In this document: piece after piece, positions 11,738 through 21,919 of the stretch
Numbering within the stretch: position 1 is the stretch's first letter
How the letters are laid out: each line of letters begins with the position of its first letter
Assembly (NCBI GenBank): GCA_014529385.2
Contig: CM043952.1
Location: forward strand, 58,924,119-58,988,118
Source: Adiantum capillus-veneris
Taxonomy: Eukaryota > Streptophyta > Polypodiopsida > Polypodiales > Pteridaceae
Reading direction: 5' to 3'
Length of the DNA: 64,000 bases
Notes under the pieces: model-generated
Database searches by the model: none
Told to the model about the DNA's origin: nothing
What the model saw: the letters and a program-made list of their open reading frames with translations, nothing else
Translations under genes and position numbers: made by a program

Positions 11738-12411
11738 TTCTTTTACTCTCTTTAACCCTGGTTCTACTCACAATTTCATATCCACAGAGTTGGCCACCAA
11801 GCTAGGCATACAAGCTTATGAGATGGGAGATGTCCTACCTGCAGATGGTGCTTTCAAGGGGAAAGAATCTTCAGTCAATCCCTTAATCGGGAAATTGAGG
11901 CTCCATGTCCAAAGCTGTGTGGGCAAAGAGGACTTCTTTATCTCTCCTCTCAAGCACGAGGATGTAATTCTAGGGGCACCATGGTTTGATCGCATGGCTA
12001 CCAATGTTAAATTCCCTGAAAGGAGAATCTACTTTAGGTTCAAGGAAAAAGATATGTACATAGATGCTAAGCAAATGGGTAACATCATACCCATTGTACA
12101 TACTCAAGCTTTCAATAAGTCAATAAAGAGCTCTATTTTCGTGTACATGATTTTTGTTAAAGATTCTCAAAATGAACCTAATGTTTTAGCAAAGGAAAAT
12201 ATAAACAATCACAAGAAGAGTTATCCAATTTTCTCAAGGGGTTTCAAGATGTCTTTATTGACAACATCCCTTGTGAGCTATCTCCTAAACGAGGCAATGA
12301 TGACCATGCAATTGAACTTCTTCCAGGAAGTTCACCTCCTAATAAACCTCCTTATACAGTTTCTCAAGCTCAACAAGAGGAGCCTTTATGCGGCAAGTGC
12401 ATGAGTTAGTG
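11738..12411 (+). pseudogene. Gypsy-1 retropepsin-like protease, active site mutated
   Basis: The frame encodes FNPGSTHNFISTELATKLG, then VILGAPWFDRM further on, which is the pattern of gypsy proteases. The catalytic triad expected as Asp-Ser/Thr-Gly reads Asn-Pro-Gly here (AAC CCT GGT at 11754-11762), so the nucleophilic aspartate is gone. The reading frame later drifts and reaches a stop before the reverse transcriptase. Confidence 0.85.
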
Positions 12412-12420
12412 TAGAAGGGC

Positions 12421-13048
12421 ATGGTTAGGCCTAGCTCATCTCCATTTTGCTCACATGTGCTATTAGTGCAAAAGAAAGACGGCACATATCGTATATGTGT
12501 CAACTATAGAGCACTAAATAGGATCAGTATCAAGAATAGGTTTCCCGTTCCACGGGTAGAAGACCTATTTGATAAGCTACAAGGGTCCACCTACTTCAGT
12601 AGGATTGACCTAAAACGTGGCTACTATCATCAAATAAGAATAGTTGATCAAGACATTGTAAAGACCACATTTTGCACTACGTTTAGTCTTTACGAATATA
12701 TTGTCATGCCTTTTGGCTTGACCAATGCACCAGCCACATTCAACCGCTTGATGGACAAGCTATTCAGGCCTCATCGAACCTTTACTGGAGTGTTCTTTGA
12801 TTATATCATCATCTACTCTAATTCATTAGACGAACACAAACAACATCTCTAGGTAATATTTACAGTCTTAAGAGAGAATAAACTTTATGTTAATCGAAAG
12901 AAAAGTGAATTTTTCTTGCAAGAGATTCAGTATTTAGGTCACATTATTGCTCAAGATGGCATCCAAATGGATGCATCAAAGTTAGAGGTAATAAAAGGAT
13001 AGCCTAAACCAAGGAATCTTCATGAAATAAGAAGCTTTATAGGTATGT
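12421..13048 (+). pseudogene. Gypsy-1 reverse transcriptase, active site mutated
   Basis: Residues match gypsy RT throughout: VQKKDGTYRICVNYRALNRI, FSRIDLKRGYYHQIRI, EYIVMPFGLTNAPATFNRLM. The YxDD-type box reads VFFDYIIIYS, so the second catalytic aspartate is a tyrosine (GAT TAT). Stops occur after DEHKQHL at 12850 and again near 13002, and a frameshift follows near 13060. The encoded enzyme cannot be active. Confidence 0.92.
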
Positions 13049-13425
13049 GTGCAAAATTTTAGATGCTTCATAGAAAAGTTCTCATTAATAGAAAGACCAT
13101 TACATGAGCTAACCAAGAAAAACGTTATGTATACATGGTCTGCCAAGGAGAACAATGCTTTTGAAAAGCTTAAAGAAAAGCTTATCTCTCAACGTGTGCT
13201 TACATTGCCGGATCTCTCAAAGCCATTTGAGGTCCAATGTGATGCTTGTGGTGATTGCCTTGGGGCTGTTTTTCTCCAAGAAGGGCACGCCATAGCCAAT
13301 GAAAGTCAAAGGCTCGACCCTGTTGAGAAAGATCTAGGCATATATGAAAAGGAACTCCTCACAGTTCTACATGCCTTAGACTCATGGAAGCACTATTTAT
13401 TGGGGACTCCTTTCATTCTGCAAAC
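13049..13425 (+). pseudogene. Gypsy-1 RT thumb / RNase H, 5' part
   Basis: Encodes PLHELTKKN, WSAKENNAFEKLKEKL and FEVQCDACGDCLGAVFLQEG, the RNase H start, through WKHYLLGTPFILQT. It stops exactly at the TRIM insertion; the next residues (DHQSLKYFMTQ) resume at 15235. Confidence 0.92.
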
Positions 13426-13754
13426 TGTTAAGGGCATCATCCACACACCCTTAATGTTGTTGATAAAGAAGAACTACAGAGAGATAAAGACAGCGAGAGA
13501 GAGAGATAGAGAGAGAAGTGATAACCAGACATCCCAAGACATGTTCTTTGTTAATGATTGAACATCCCATGATGCGTACAAGGAGGACTCCTCCATTATA
13601 TAGGAAAATAGGAACACCCTTTTAAATCCCCGATGCCCCTTCAGTTACACCTTTTGAGATCCCCTCTACTAAGGGTGCATTCCCACATGAAGGTACACGA
13701 GGCATGCTCAACACTCCCAATGTGGTCATGTGCGGTACATCTCGTGCACATACA
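13426..13754 (+). repeat. TRIM-like element, left LTR
   Basis: About 329 bp, matching the right LTR nearly base for base to GCACATACA. It is followed by two extra partial copies of its last ~50 bp (to about 13880), so the true end could be placed at 13880 instead. Confidence 0.8.
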
Positions 13755-13880
13755 CCTGGCACGCACGCACATGAAGGTACACGAAGCATGCTCGACACTC
13801 CCAATGTGGTCATGTGCGGTACACGAGGCATGCTCGACACTCCCAATGTGGTCATGTGCGGTACATCTCGTGCACATACA
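13694..13880. repeat. ~50-bp repeat cluster at the TRIM LTR junction
   Basis: CCCAATGTGGTCATGTGCGG occurs three times in 190 bp, each after a GGTACACGARGCATGCTC segment. The duplication spans the LTR end and the first internal bases (TGGCACGCAC). Confidence 0.85.
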
Positions 13881-14898
13881 CGTGGCACGCACGGTGGACT
13901 GTGCGAACCCAAAAGTGCATCCCTTGATTGGTTCTTTTGGAATTTGAGAAGTGTGACGCAAGAATGATCGTCGAGGTAGCTTCCTAGCTCTTTGGTTCTT
14001 TGCTCCTGGACCAACCATCTTCATCTACCCTCATCTCGGACTCGGTGAAATTTTTCCCGTAATTGGCCGCAAACTTTGCGAACCCCTTGCCACGTTGTTC
14101 CACATTTTTCCGTCGACATGCGCACATGTTTTATTTACGAAGCGAAATGCTTATGTAATTGCCGCATCTAGAACTGTGTAAATCCCTGCTTAATAGTGAA
14201 GTGTTTGTGTAAAAAGATAAGTATGGATTATTTTGATGATTTATCCTGTTGATCTGACACCACACAGGCAGCCACCTGCACGCATCAGGCTTGCACCGCA
14301 TCCGATCCAATCTCCATAGGTACCGCATAAAGAAACAGAAGCACCACAGGCACCTCATAAACCCTGTCTACATGAAGCCGCAGTATTACATAAGCTGCCA
14401 CATTCCAAACTCCACACAAAGCTTTGCTGACTGACCCCGTACTGCTACCCAGGTCGCTGGATTTATGGCTGCCGGGGACGCTACATGAGGGGGTGGTGAT
14501 GGGGTTGGAGAGGGAGGAGACCTCGGCACCTTGGTGTAGGAGTTGTTGTTGCGCGTGACCGGCCCCCTTGCCAAGAGGACTAGCTACGTCCAGGCTCATG
14601 CAGAATGCCTGGCCTACCCCCTGCACATATCATGGGTACCCTGCCTGCACTATCTCCTCCTTCGTGTACCCGCTCCTGCTCTACAGCCTCGCCAGTAACT
14701 CAAGCCTGGTGTTGTGGGGCTTGACTGTATGCGTATGCCGCTTGCCCATTAGCTGCCAGTGCATTCTTATCGTGGTCACTTGATCGCAATGCCCACCCTC
14801 ACAGTGCATACGTTGCAGCCACTGCTGATTTTTACAAGCTTCTCGCACGGCCATCATCACCAAAGGGTGGAGGTTCGATCAACTGCATGGTCACCAAG
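13881..14898. other. internal region of the TRIM-like element, non-coding
   Basis: GC-richer than the surroundings. Open frames of 60-113 codons exist on both strands, but none shows a domain I know. It could be captured host sequence. Confidence 0.5.
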
Positions 14899-15229
14899 TG
14901 TTAAGGGCATCATCCACACACCCTTAATGTTGTTGATAAAGAAGAACTACAGAGAGATAAAGACAGCAAGAGAGAGAGAGATAGAGAGAGAAGTGATAAC
15001 CAGACATCCCAAGACATGTTCTTTGTTGATGATTGAACATCCCATGATCCGTACAAGGAGGACTCCTCCATTATATAGGAAAATAGGAACACCCTTTGAA
15101 ATCCCCGATGCCCCTTCAGTTACACCTTTTGAGATCCCCTCTACTAAGGGTGCATTCCCACATGAAGGTACACGAGGCATGCTCGACACTCCCAATGCGG
15201 TCATGTGCGGTACATCTCGTGCACATACA
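14899..15229 (+). repeat. TRIM-like element, right LTR
   Basis: 331 bp, TGTTAAGG...ACATACA. It has a single copy of the terminal segment that is multiplied at the left LTR. Confidence 0.85.
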
Positions 15230-15234
15230 CAAAC

Positions 15235-15695
15235 GGATCACCAAAGTCTTAAGTACTTCATGACGCAGACCAAGCTCTCCGACAAACAAATGAGGTGGGA
15301 AAATTTCCTTTTGCAATTTCATTTTCATATTGCTCACATTGCCAACTCACAATGATCTATCTTTTATGATAGATGAGTATGCTATTGATCCCGGTTTTAG
15401 AGATGTGATTTCAGCCCTTGCACTAGGGAAGAAAGAGGAACCATTTACTTTACAAGATGGTTATCTTCTCTATGGCAATAGACTATGTGTTACTACCTCA
15501 CTCCGTGAGAAAGTAATGTATGAATCTCATGCTCCTCCTTATGCAGGGCATAGAGAATTTCAATCTACCATAAAAGGGATTGAAACATATTTCTATTGGC
15601 CTACCATGAAAGCAAACACACAAAAGGATGTTTCTAAATGTGTGGTATGCCAAAAGACAAAGTTTGATAGAGGGAAGCAACCTGGATTGCTGTAA
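15235..15695 (+). pseudogene. Gypsy-1 RNase H 3' end and integrase zinc finger
   Basis: Begins with DHQSLKYFMTQTKLSDKQMR, the RNase H/connection segment, then FLLQFHFHIAHIANSQ. A frame change follows and then LCVTTSLREKVMYESHAPPY, GHREFQSTIKG and CVVCQKTK, the HHCC zinc-binding domain of gypsy integrases. The domain normally helps integrase bind the element ends. Confidence 0.9.
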
Positions 15696-16130
15696 CCTTT
15701 GCCAATCCCTAATTCACCATGGGAGAGCATATCCATGGATTTTATCTTTGGATTGCCTAAGTCTATCCATGGCAATATGGGAATATGGAAGATAGTAGAT
15801 AGGTTTAGTAAACATGCTCATTTTATACCTGTCAAAAAGACTATCAAAGCCCATTAAATGCAACCCTCTTCATTTCACAAATCTTCAAGTACCATCAAAG
15901 CCCATTAAATGCAACCCTCTTCATTTCACAAATCTTCAAGTACCATGGCTTGCCAATGTCCATAGTGTTGGATAGAGATCCTAAAATGACAAGTTATTTT
16001 TGGAAGGGTCTCTTTGAGAATTTAGGGACAAGGCTAAAGTGAAATAGCTGACCTAGCAATTCTTGATCTACTAAAAGCCTATGTAACGGAAGTAGATCAA
16101 ATATCCCAATGGGAGAAGTGCTTACCCTTA
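15696..16130 (+). pseudogene. Gypsy-1 integrase core, internally deleted
   Basis: [16 protein letters not shown] carries the first catalytic Asp and LDRDPKMTSYFWKGLFENLG the second. The expected stretch with the third acidic residue (around a YHPQTDGQTE-like motif) is missing: after FENLGT the sequence jumps at about 16040 to LLKAYVTEVDQISQWEKCL. A 51-bp tandem duplication (15843-15944) and stops also break the frame. Confidence 0.88.
15843..15944. repeat. 51-bp direct duplication in integrase
   Basis: ATCAAAGCCCATTAAATGCA starts at 15843 and again at 15894; the two 51-bp copies are identical by eye. Confidence 0.93.
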
Positions 16131-16820
16131 GTGGAGTATGCCTACAATAACATTGTACATACTTCCACAGGAAAAGCACCTTTCAAGGTAATTGAGGGAA
16201 CATCAAAAAGTCCCCTACTACTTAAGGTACATAGGAAGATTTTTGTTGCAGATGAGGACCTACAAGAATCTTTTCAAAATATTAAGAATGCTATCTCTAT
16301 CTCACGGCAAAGGCAAAAGGTTGTTGCTGATAAGCACAGAAGAGCCCAAGTCTTTAAAGAAAATGATTGGGTCTTACTTAAATTTCCCAAGGCTCGATTA
16401 AGGCACACGATGGGCAAGAATCCTATGGGACACCAAAAGTACTATGCTAAGTTAGCAAATAGGTACTATGGTCCCTTCCAGATTCTTAGGCCAATCAATG
16501 AGATGGCCTATCAACTCAAGTTTCCCAGCCATTGGCTCATACACAATGCTTTCCATGTGAGCCTACTAAAGCCTTCCAAAGGAGAGCCACCTCAAGAACC
16601 AACTATTGAAGACCCACCGGATATCGAGGACAAAGAAGAGGTACTGCAGCCCAAGTCCATTCTCTGGAATGAAGACAAGGTACTAAGAGGTGGTAAGACT
16701 ATCCGACGTTATCTTATTAAGTTTAAGAATTATCCTTTTGAAGATGCTAGATGGATGCAAGGCATACAATTGAAGGATAACCTAAACCTTGTCAATGCTT
16801 ACAATGCTTCTCTAGAGTAA
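16131..16820 (+). pseudogene. Gypsy-1 integrase C-terminus with chromodomain
   Basis: An open stretch of 229 codons covers the end of the integrase core (LPLVEYAYNNIVHTSTGKAP), the GPF/Y-type module (NRYYGPFQILRPINEMAYQL, LIHNAFHVSLLKPSKGE) and a C-terminal chromodomain (EVLQPKSILWNEDK, YLIKFKNYPFEDARWMQGI). Such chromodomains direct integration to marked chromatin in chromoviruses. It is the best kept segment of the element, but lacks its upstream catalytic core. Confidence 0.92.
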
Positions 16821-17173
16821 GCAAATGTACAAATGTATAAAATGAACAAAGTTTTTGTCTTATAAGACTCTCTTTTCTTTCTTGTGCACAAAAATGAAGT
16901 ATATGCATGCTTAGATCAAGTTTGCGGAGATGACATCTCCCAAACACCAAGTAGAACTTGTGACTCTACTATGGAAGATTGATAGGACTAATGTGAAAAC
17001 ATGCTTGCGGCACCTTAAGCTCTCAAGCGCCAAATGGACTAGTCATCCATTCTGGAACGATGTCGTAGGGTAACATAGGGATCCTCTACCCGCCGCTAGA
17101 AAAGGACTAATGAATAGGCTTTATCTTCTCTACCCTATCGTCGAGGACGACTATGATTTCAAGAGAGAGGTAA
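16821..17173 (+). other. Gypsy-1 3' untranslated region and polypurine tract
   Basis: Contains two CTTGCGG...CACCTTAAG-like units and ends in AAGAGAGAGG just before the LTR, a likely polypurine tract. A related stretch follows the chromodomain of Gypsy-2. Confidence 0.75.
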
Positions 17174-18507
17174 TGTCATATAACTAATATCTCATTCTCC
17201 TAAATGATTTTCTCATGTTAAACTGATCATTTAATATGAGGAAGTGCCAAGGGAGAAAAAGCTAGAATATTGGTTAAGCTGGCAGACAGGCCACAATAGG
17301 GATCTAAAGGAGGGAAAATAGGGATCCAAAGGGGCAGGCCATCTGCAAAAGAGCAATGTGCAACAATGGGCTTTAAAGACCCTAAGGTTCAACCCATTAA
17401 GACTTCCAAAATGCTAAGGTTCCAAAATTCAAAGGTTGTGTCCAAAGGTCAAAGCTTAGGAAATTGGATGCTTTGTGTGTGTACCAAAAAAGTCAACTAA
17501 ACTCCTACAAAGGAGGGGGCGAGCCTTGCAAGTAGGGGATGAGAGAGAAACACACACACACACACTCACAAGCCTCCTTTACACAAAGGGAATGAGAGAC
17601 ACGTGTCAACTCCCTAGCCCAGATGCCCACAAGGTGTACTCAAATCCTATTGGATGGCCATGGAGGTGGACCAATGAGAATTAGGCTAGAGTAAATCTAG
17701 TTTAGTTAATTTAAAAACACTTAATAAAAGAACCAATAAGAATTAAGCTCTCTAGAAGATTATTGGACAGTCTCTCAGGGGTCCAATGAGCAGTCAACAG
17801 CCCAATGGCTTGCCTGATTCCTATTGGCCAGGAGACAAAGGGGTCCAATGAAAGTTGAGTTGCATTATTAATTACCTAAATCTCTCACAAAAGGGGAAAG
17901 GGGGACACATGTCAGAAGGCTATCACTTATGCTACTTAACTTTCATTGGCTAAGTTGGGAGAGGTCCAATGAGGTGCTAGCAAGACCAAATAGCAAGAGG
18001 GGTCAACCAAGAGAGAGAGGGGGCTGAATTTTACAAGGCATTATGGCATACACACTTACACTAACTGATGTGTGAAGCAAGAAGACTCTCTCTCTCCTTC
18101 TCAATCTTTAATGGAAAGATTATCACTTACTCCAAGCTTGTGAGAAGGAAGGCCTACACCAACAACTCTTGGCTTTGTGATGCAAATCCAACCAAAAACC
18201 AAGCTTCAATGCATGCTCATCTCCTCTACCATGCTAATTACTAAGCTATGCTATGTCAATCTGAGTGATTATGTGAGGATATGTACATCTTTATGGTAAG
18301 ACTACTCCTTCTTCCTCTCAATATACTCGCATACCCCGCTAGCTCTCATCATCTTCGAAGGTGTGTGAGGTCTTGTGTCTAAGACCGTGAGGGAATTGAT
18401 GTTGTGTTTTATAAGTGTTTTGCTTAGTGCTTGGAGCTTCCATCTTTAGTGCACTAGCTAGTACTGAAGGAACACAAAGAATTGTATTTTTTGAAGGGGG
18501 GACCGGC
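17174..18507 (+). repeat. Gypsy-1 3' LTR, first part
   Basis: Parallels the 5' LTR from TGTCATA to GGGGGGACCGGC, where Copia-2 enters. The rest of the LTR continues at 24063. Confidence 0.95.
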
Positions 18508-18591
18508 TGTTAGGAAATAAAACGTAGCTAAATAGATAATTGAGTAGATTACTTAATGGAGAGAGACAGATTTATATACACGAGATTATAG

Positions 18592-18626
<35 letters not shown>

Positions 18627-19279
18627 CACGATATACGTGGTTCACCCAATGTGGGCTACGTCCACGGGAAAGCAGCCACTCAATGGCTTTAGTACTTCAA
18701 AACAAGAAGTAGTTTACAAAGGGATTATACCCTTAATGGAGCTCCCGCCTTGCTTCACTCTCACCACCTCACACTCACCTTGTTGCATCAACTTCACACT
18801 ATGAAATGTGTGTAGAAATGGCCTCCTTTTATAGGCCAAAAGGGTTGCCCTCTCTTATGAGAGACAGCCATGTGTAGCCGCCCTTGTGCGAATAAGTCCA
18901 AATCGGACCCTCCAATCCGCCCATGTGTGGCCGCCCTTGAGAAGACAAGTCCGCTTTTGAATTCGGCCACCGGCCACCGGCCATTGACTTCCGACCACCG
19001 GCCACCGGCCATTGACTACCGGCCACCGGCCAACTGACCGGTTGTTTTCCGACCACTTTCCGGCCGCCGTCCGGCCATAATATTCCGGCGAAAAAAAGTC
19101 TCGGGGGCCTCCGCCCCCGAGGCCTTTAAAGTTGCCCCTGATTCTTGTCCGTGAAAATTTTGGTTTCCAGTGAGTGATTTTCCTTCACGCACGATGGCTT
19201 CTCCTCATAATGGGGGCCTTACAAATGTGCGTTTTTACCACAGAAAATTACAAGGGTAAATCAGGCTCCATACTTAACA
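18508..19279 (-). repeat. Copia-2 3' LTR
   Basis: 772 bp. Contains (GA)n at about 18595-18622, the TATA-like box near 18831 and the CGGCCA minisatellite at about 18960-19035. Confidence 0.95.
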
Positions 19280-19339
19280 ATCTCCCACTTGGAGACTGAT
19301 CTCCAAACCAACCCTGTGACTGCTTTCCATTCTGGCTTC

Positions 19340-21898
19340 TTATCCTTGAATGCCGATTGAAGATGAGCAAAAGCTCAACTTCTCCTTGTTGACCACCTTT
19401 GTAAACATGTCTGCAGGATTTTCACTTGTATGCACCTTTCCTAGCTTTAGTTGTCCCTCTTCCAAAAGAGTGCGTATGAAGTGATATCTCACCTCAATGT
19501 GCTTTGTCCTTGAATGAAAGGCTGAGTTCTTCGCAAGATGGATAGCGCTTTGGCTATCACTGTACAAGACACAATTGTCTTGTTTGAATCCAAGCTCTTC
19601 TAAGAATCTGTGAAGCCACAGAATTTCTTTGCTTGCCTCCGTCATTGCTACATACTCTGCTTCCGTGGTAGAAAGTGAAACCACTTTCTGCAGCTTTGAA
19701 GCCCAGCTTACTGCTGTGCCTCCAACCGTGAACACATAGCCAGTAGTGCTCCTTCGAGTATCTTTGTCACCTGCCATATCTGCATCAGCATACCCTTCTA
19801 GAAAAATATCAGTTCCTCCAAAATACAAAGCATTTGTTGTTGTCCCTTTTAGATACCTAAGTATCCACTTCACAGCTTGCCAATGCTCTTTACCTGGGTT
19901 GTCCATGAACCTACTCACAACTCCCACTGCATGTGCAATGTCTGGCCTTGTCCAGACCATAGCATACATTAGAGAACCTACCGCTGCAGCATATGGAACT
20001 TTAGACATATAGGCTATCTCCTCTTGATTCTTTGGACACATATCCTTCGTTAGTTTAAAATGACCAGCCAAAGGTGTAGAAACTGGTTTTGCATTTTGCA
20101 TTGCAAACCTTTCTAGTACCTTCTTGATGTAATCTTCTTGAGATAGCGTTATTGTCTTCTTCGTCCTGTCCCTTGATATTTTCATACCAAGTATCCTCTT
20201 TGCAGCACCTAAATCTTTCATTGAAAAAGATTTGGACAGCTCCTCTTTTAGGTCTTTGATGCCCTGCATGTTAGCACTTGCAATCAACATGTCATCAACA
20301 TACAACATGAGGATGATGAATTTACCATCTCCCAAATTCTTCGTGTAGACGCAGTGATCCGAGTTGCATCTTGTGAATCCATGATCCAACATCCATCGAT
20401 CAAACTTCAAGTACCATTGTCTTGATGCTTGCTTTAAACCATACAAGCTCTTCTTTAATCTGCAAACCATTCTCTCCTTATCTTTTACTTCATACCCCTT
20501 TGGTTGAAGCATGTAGATTTCCTCCTCTAAGTCACCATGAGGGAATGCCGTATTTACATCCATTTGCTCGAGATTTAAATCATGAGCAGCCACAAGGCTT
20601 AAGACAAGCCTAATTGAGTTCATTTTTACAACAGGAGAAAATATTTCATTGAAGTCAATACCTTTCTTTTGAGAAAAACCTTTTACCACAAGCCTAGACT
20701 TGTACCTTTTCTTCCCACCTTCTTCTTCCTTCAGCTTGTACACCCATTTGTTTTGAAGTGTCCGCTTACCTTTAGGCAACTCAACCAACTCCCATGTTTG
20801 GTTGCGATGTAGTGAGTCCATCTCCACTTGCATGCTCTTCGTCCATTCTTCTTTGGATTCATGTTGCATAGCTTCTTCATATGATTCCGGCTCTCCAGAA
20901 TCTGAGATCAAGAGATGGTTGAAGGAAGGAACAAACCTTTCTGGAGGTCTACTTGCTCTTGTAGATCTTCGGGGAATAGGTTGAGTCTCCTCATTTGGTT
21001 GACGTTGTTGCACATTGTCACCGTTTGCAGTCCTTGAGTCTTCACCGTCCTCAAGCTCCATGTACTCATCACCTGTTTCTTTTGTTTGTTTTCTTTCCAA
21101 GTAATCTTTGTACATATTTTGTTCGTTAAAAATTACATCCCTACTCCTTAAGATTTTACCATCTTTAGGATTCCATAGGCGATACCCAACGTCACCTTCT
21201 CCATAGCCAATGAAGAAACACTTTTTGGACTTTGCATCTAGCTTTGATCTTAGGCTTCTATCTATGTGCATGAAAGCCTCACACCCAAACACTTTGAGAA
21301 ATGCATAATTCACCGGTTTACCTGTCCATGCCTCTTCTGGAACTCCCCCATCCAATGCTGTTGAGGGTGACCGGTTGATTAAGTACACAGACGTACTTAC
21401 AGCTTCCGCCCAAAGCTCAAGCGGTAGGCCTGCATGTAACCGCATGCTTCGTGCTCGCTCCATGATTGTCCTGTTCATCCTTTCCGAAATCCCATTTTGT
21501 TGAGGTGTCCTTGGGGTTGTCCTTTGCCTCCGAATGCCATTGCTAGCACAAAAGCTTTCAAAAGCTTGGCTGCAATATTCGCCTCCATTGTCAGATCTGA
21601 GGCATTTAACATTGGTACCTGTTTCATTCTCCACAAAGGCTTTCCACCTTTGAAATATGGAAAATACATCGGATTTATTCTTCATGACATAAACCCATGT
21701 TTTTCTAGTCGCATCGTCTATGAATGTTACATAGTACAATGAGCCACCAAGTGATGGTGTACTTGCAGGACCCCAAACATCAGAATGAACCAACTCAAGT
21801 TTTTTATTTTTTCTTTCATTTCCTGATTTTTGAAATTTTACCCTCTTTTGTTTACCATAAACACAATCTTCACAGAACTCTAAGTCCACTTCTTTCAA
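19340..21898 (-). CDS. Copia-2 Pol: integrase, reverse transcriptase, RNase H
   Basis: An unbroken 852-codon frame. Integrase: the end of the HHCC finger (CEDCVYGKQ, residues 9-17), then D40 (HSDVWGP), D103 (RSDNGGEY) and E139 (GISERMNR), giving the D,D35E spacing. A linker rich in acidic residues and RRSTRASRPP follows. Reverse transcriptase: KWVYKLKEEE near 384, QMDVNTAF with D447, and YVDDML with D535/D536. RNase H: YADADMAGD (703-711), STTEAEY with E748, and SDSQSAIH with D781. The frame ends with ENPADMFTKVV, usual for copia. The first residues of Pol lie upstream of a TAA at about 21917-21919, so this segment cannot be reached by normal translation. Confidence 0.95.
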   Translation of the reverse strand: MKEVDLEFCEDCVYGKQKRVKFQKSGNERKNKKLELVHSDVWGPASTPSLGGSLYYVTFIDDATRKTWVYVMKNKSDVFSIFQRWKAFVENETGTNVKCLRSDNGGEYCSQAFESFCASNGIRRQRTTPRTPQQNGISERMNRTIMERARSMRLHAGLPLELWAEAVSTSVYLINRSPSTALDGGVPEEAWTGKPVNYAFLKVFGCEAFMHIDRSLRSKLDAKSKKCFFIGYGEGDVGYRLWNPKDGKILRSRDVIFNEQNMYKDYLERKQTKETGDEYMELEDGEDSRTANGDNVQQRQPNEETQPIPRRSTRASRPPERFVPSFNHLLISDSGEPESYEEAMQHESKEEWTKSMQVEMDSLHRNQTWELVELPKGKRTLQNKWVYKLKEEEGGKKRYKSRLVVKGFSQKKGIDFNEIFSPVVKMNSIRLVLSLVAAHDLNLEQMDVNTAFPHGDLEEEIYMLQPKGYEVKDKERMVCRLKKSLYGLKQASRQWYLKFDRWMLDHGFTRCNSDHCVYTKNLGDGKFIILMLYVDDMLIASANMQGIKDLKEELSKSFSMKDLGAAKRILGMKISRDRTKKTITLSQEDYIKKVLERFAMQNAKPVSTPLAGHFKLTKDMCPKNQEEIAYMSKVPYAAAVGSLMYAMVWTRPDIAHAVGVVSRFMDNPGKEHWQAVKWILRYLKGTTTNALYFGGTDIFLEGYADADMAGDKDTRRSTTGYVFTVGGTAVSWASKLQKVVSLSTTEAEYVAMTEASKEILWLHRFLEELGFKQDNCVLYSDSQSAIHLAKNSAFHSRTKHIEVRYHFIRTLLEEGQLKLGKVHTSENPADMFTKVVNKEKLSFCSSSIGIQG

Positions 21899-21919
21899 AC
21901 CTGGTAGAAGCTTCTTTGT

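Larger units (their letters stand above)
13426..15229 (+). mobile_element. TRIM-like non-autonomous LTR element in Gypsy-1 RNase H
   Basis: The insert starts TGTTAAGGGC and ends GCACATACA, with direct terminal repeats (13426-13754 and 14899-15229) and the 5-bp duplication CAAAC at 13421-13425 and 15230-15234. Excising it joins CTGCAAAC to GGATCACC and restores the RNase H frame. The internal part is about 1 kb and I recognise no Gag, protease, RT or integrase in it, so the element must have moved with proteins supplied in trans. The short LTRs and lack of coding fit terminal-repeat retrotransposons in miniature. No methionine-tRNA primer site is apparent. Strand is arbitrary. Confidence 0.88.

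Noticed and set aside
14285-14863. Frames of 60-113 codons inside the TRIM-like element as captured genes
   Set aside because: No known domain, and overlapping frames are open on both strands, as expected of GC-richer non-coding DNA.
14866-14898. pol III B box (GGTTCGATC) before the right TRIM LTR
   Set aside because: Only a partial match and no A box at a suitable distance.
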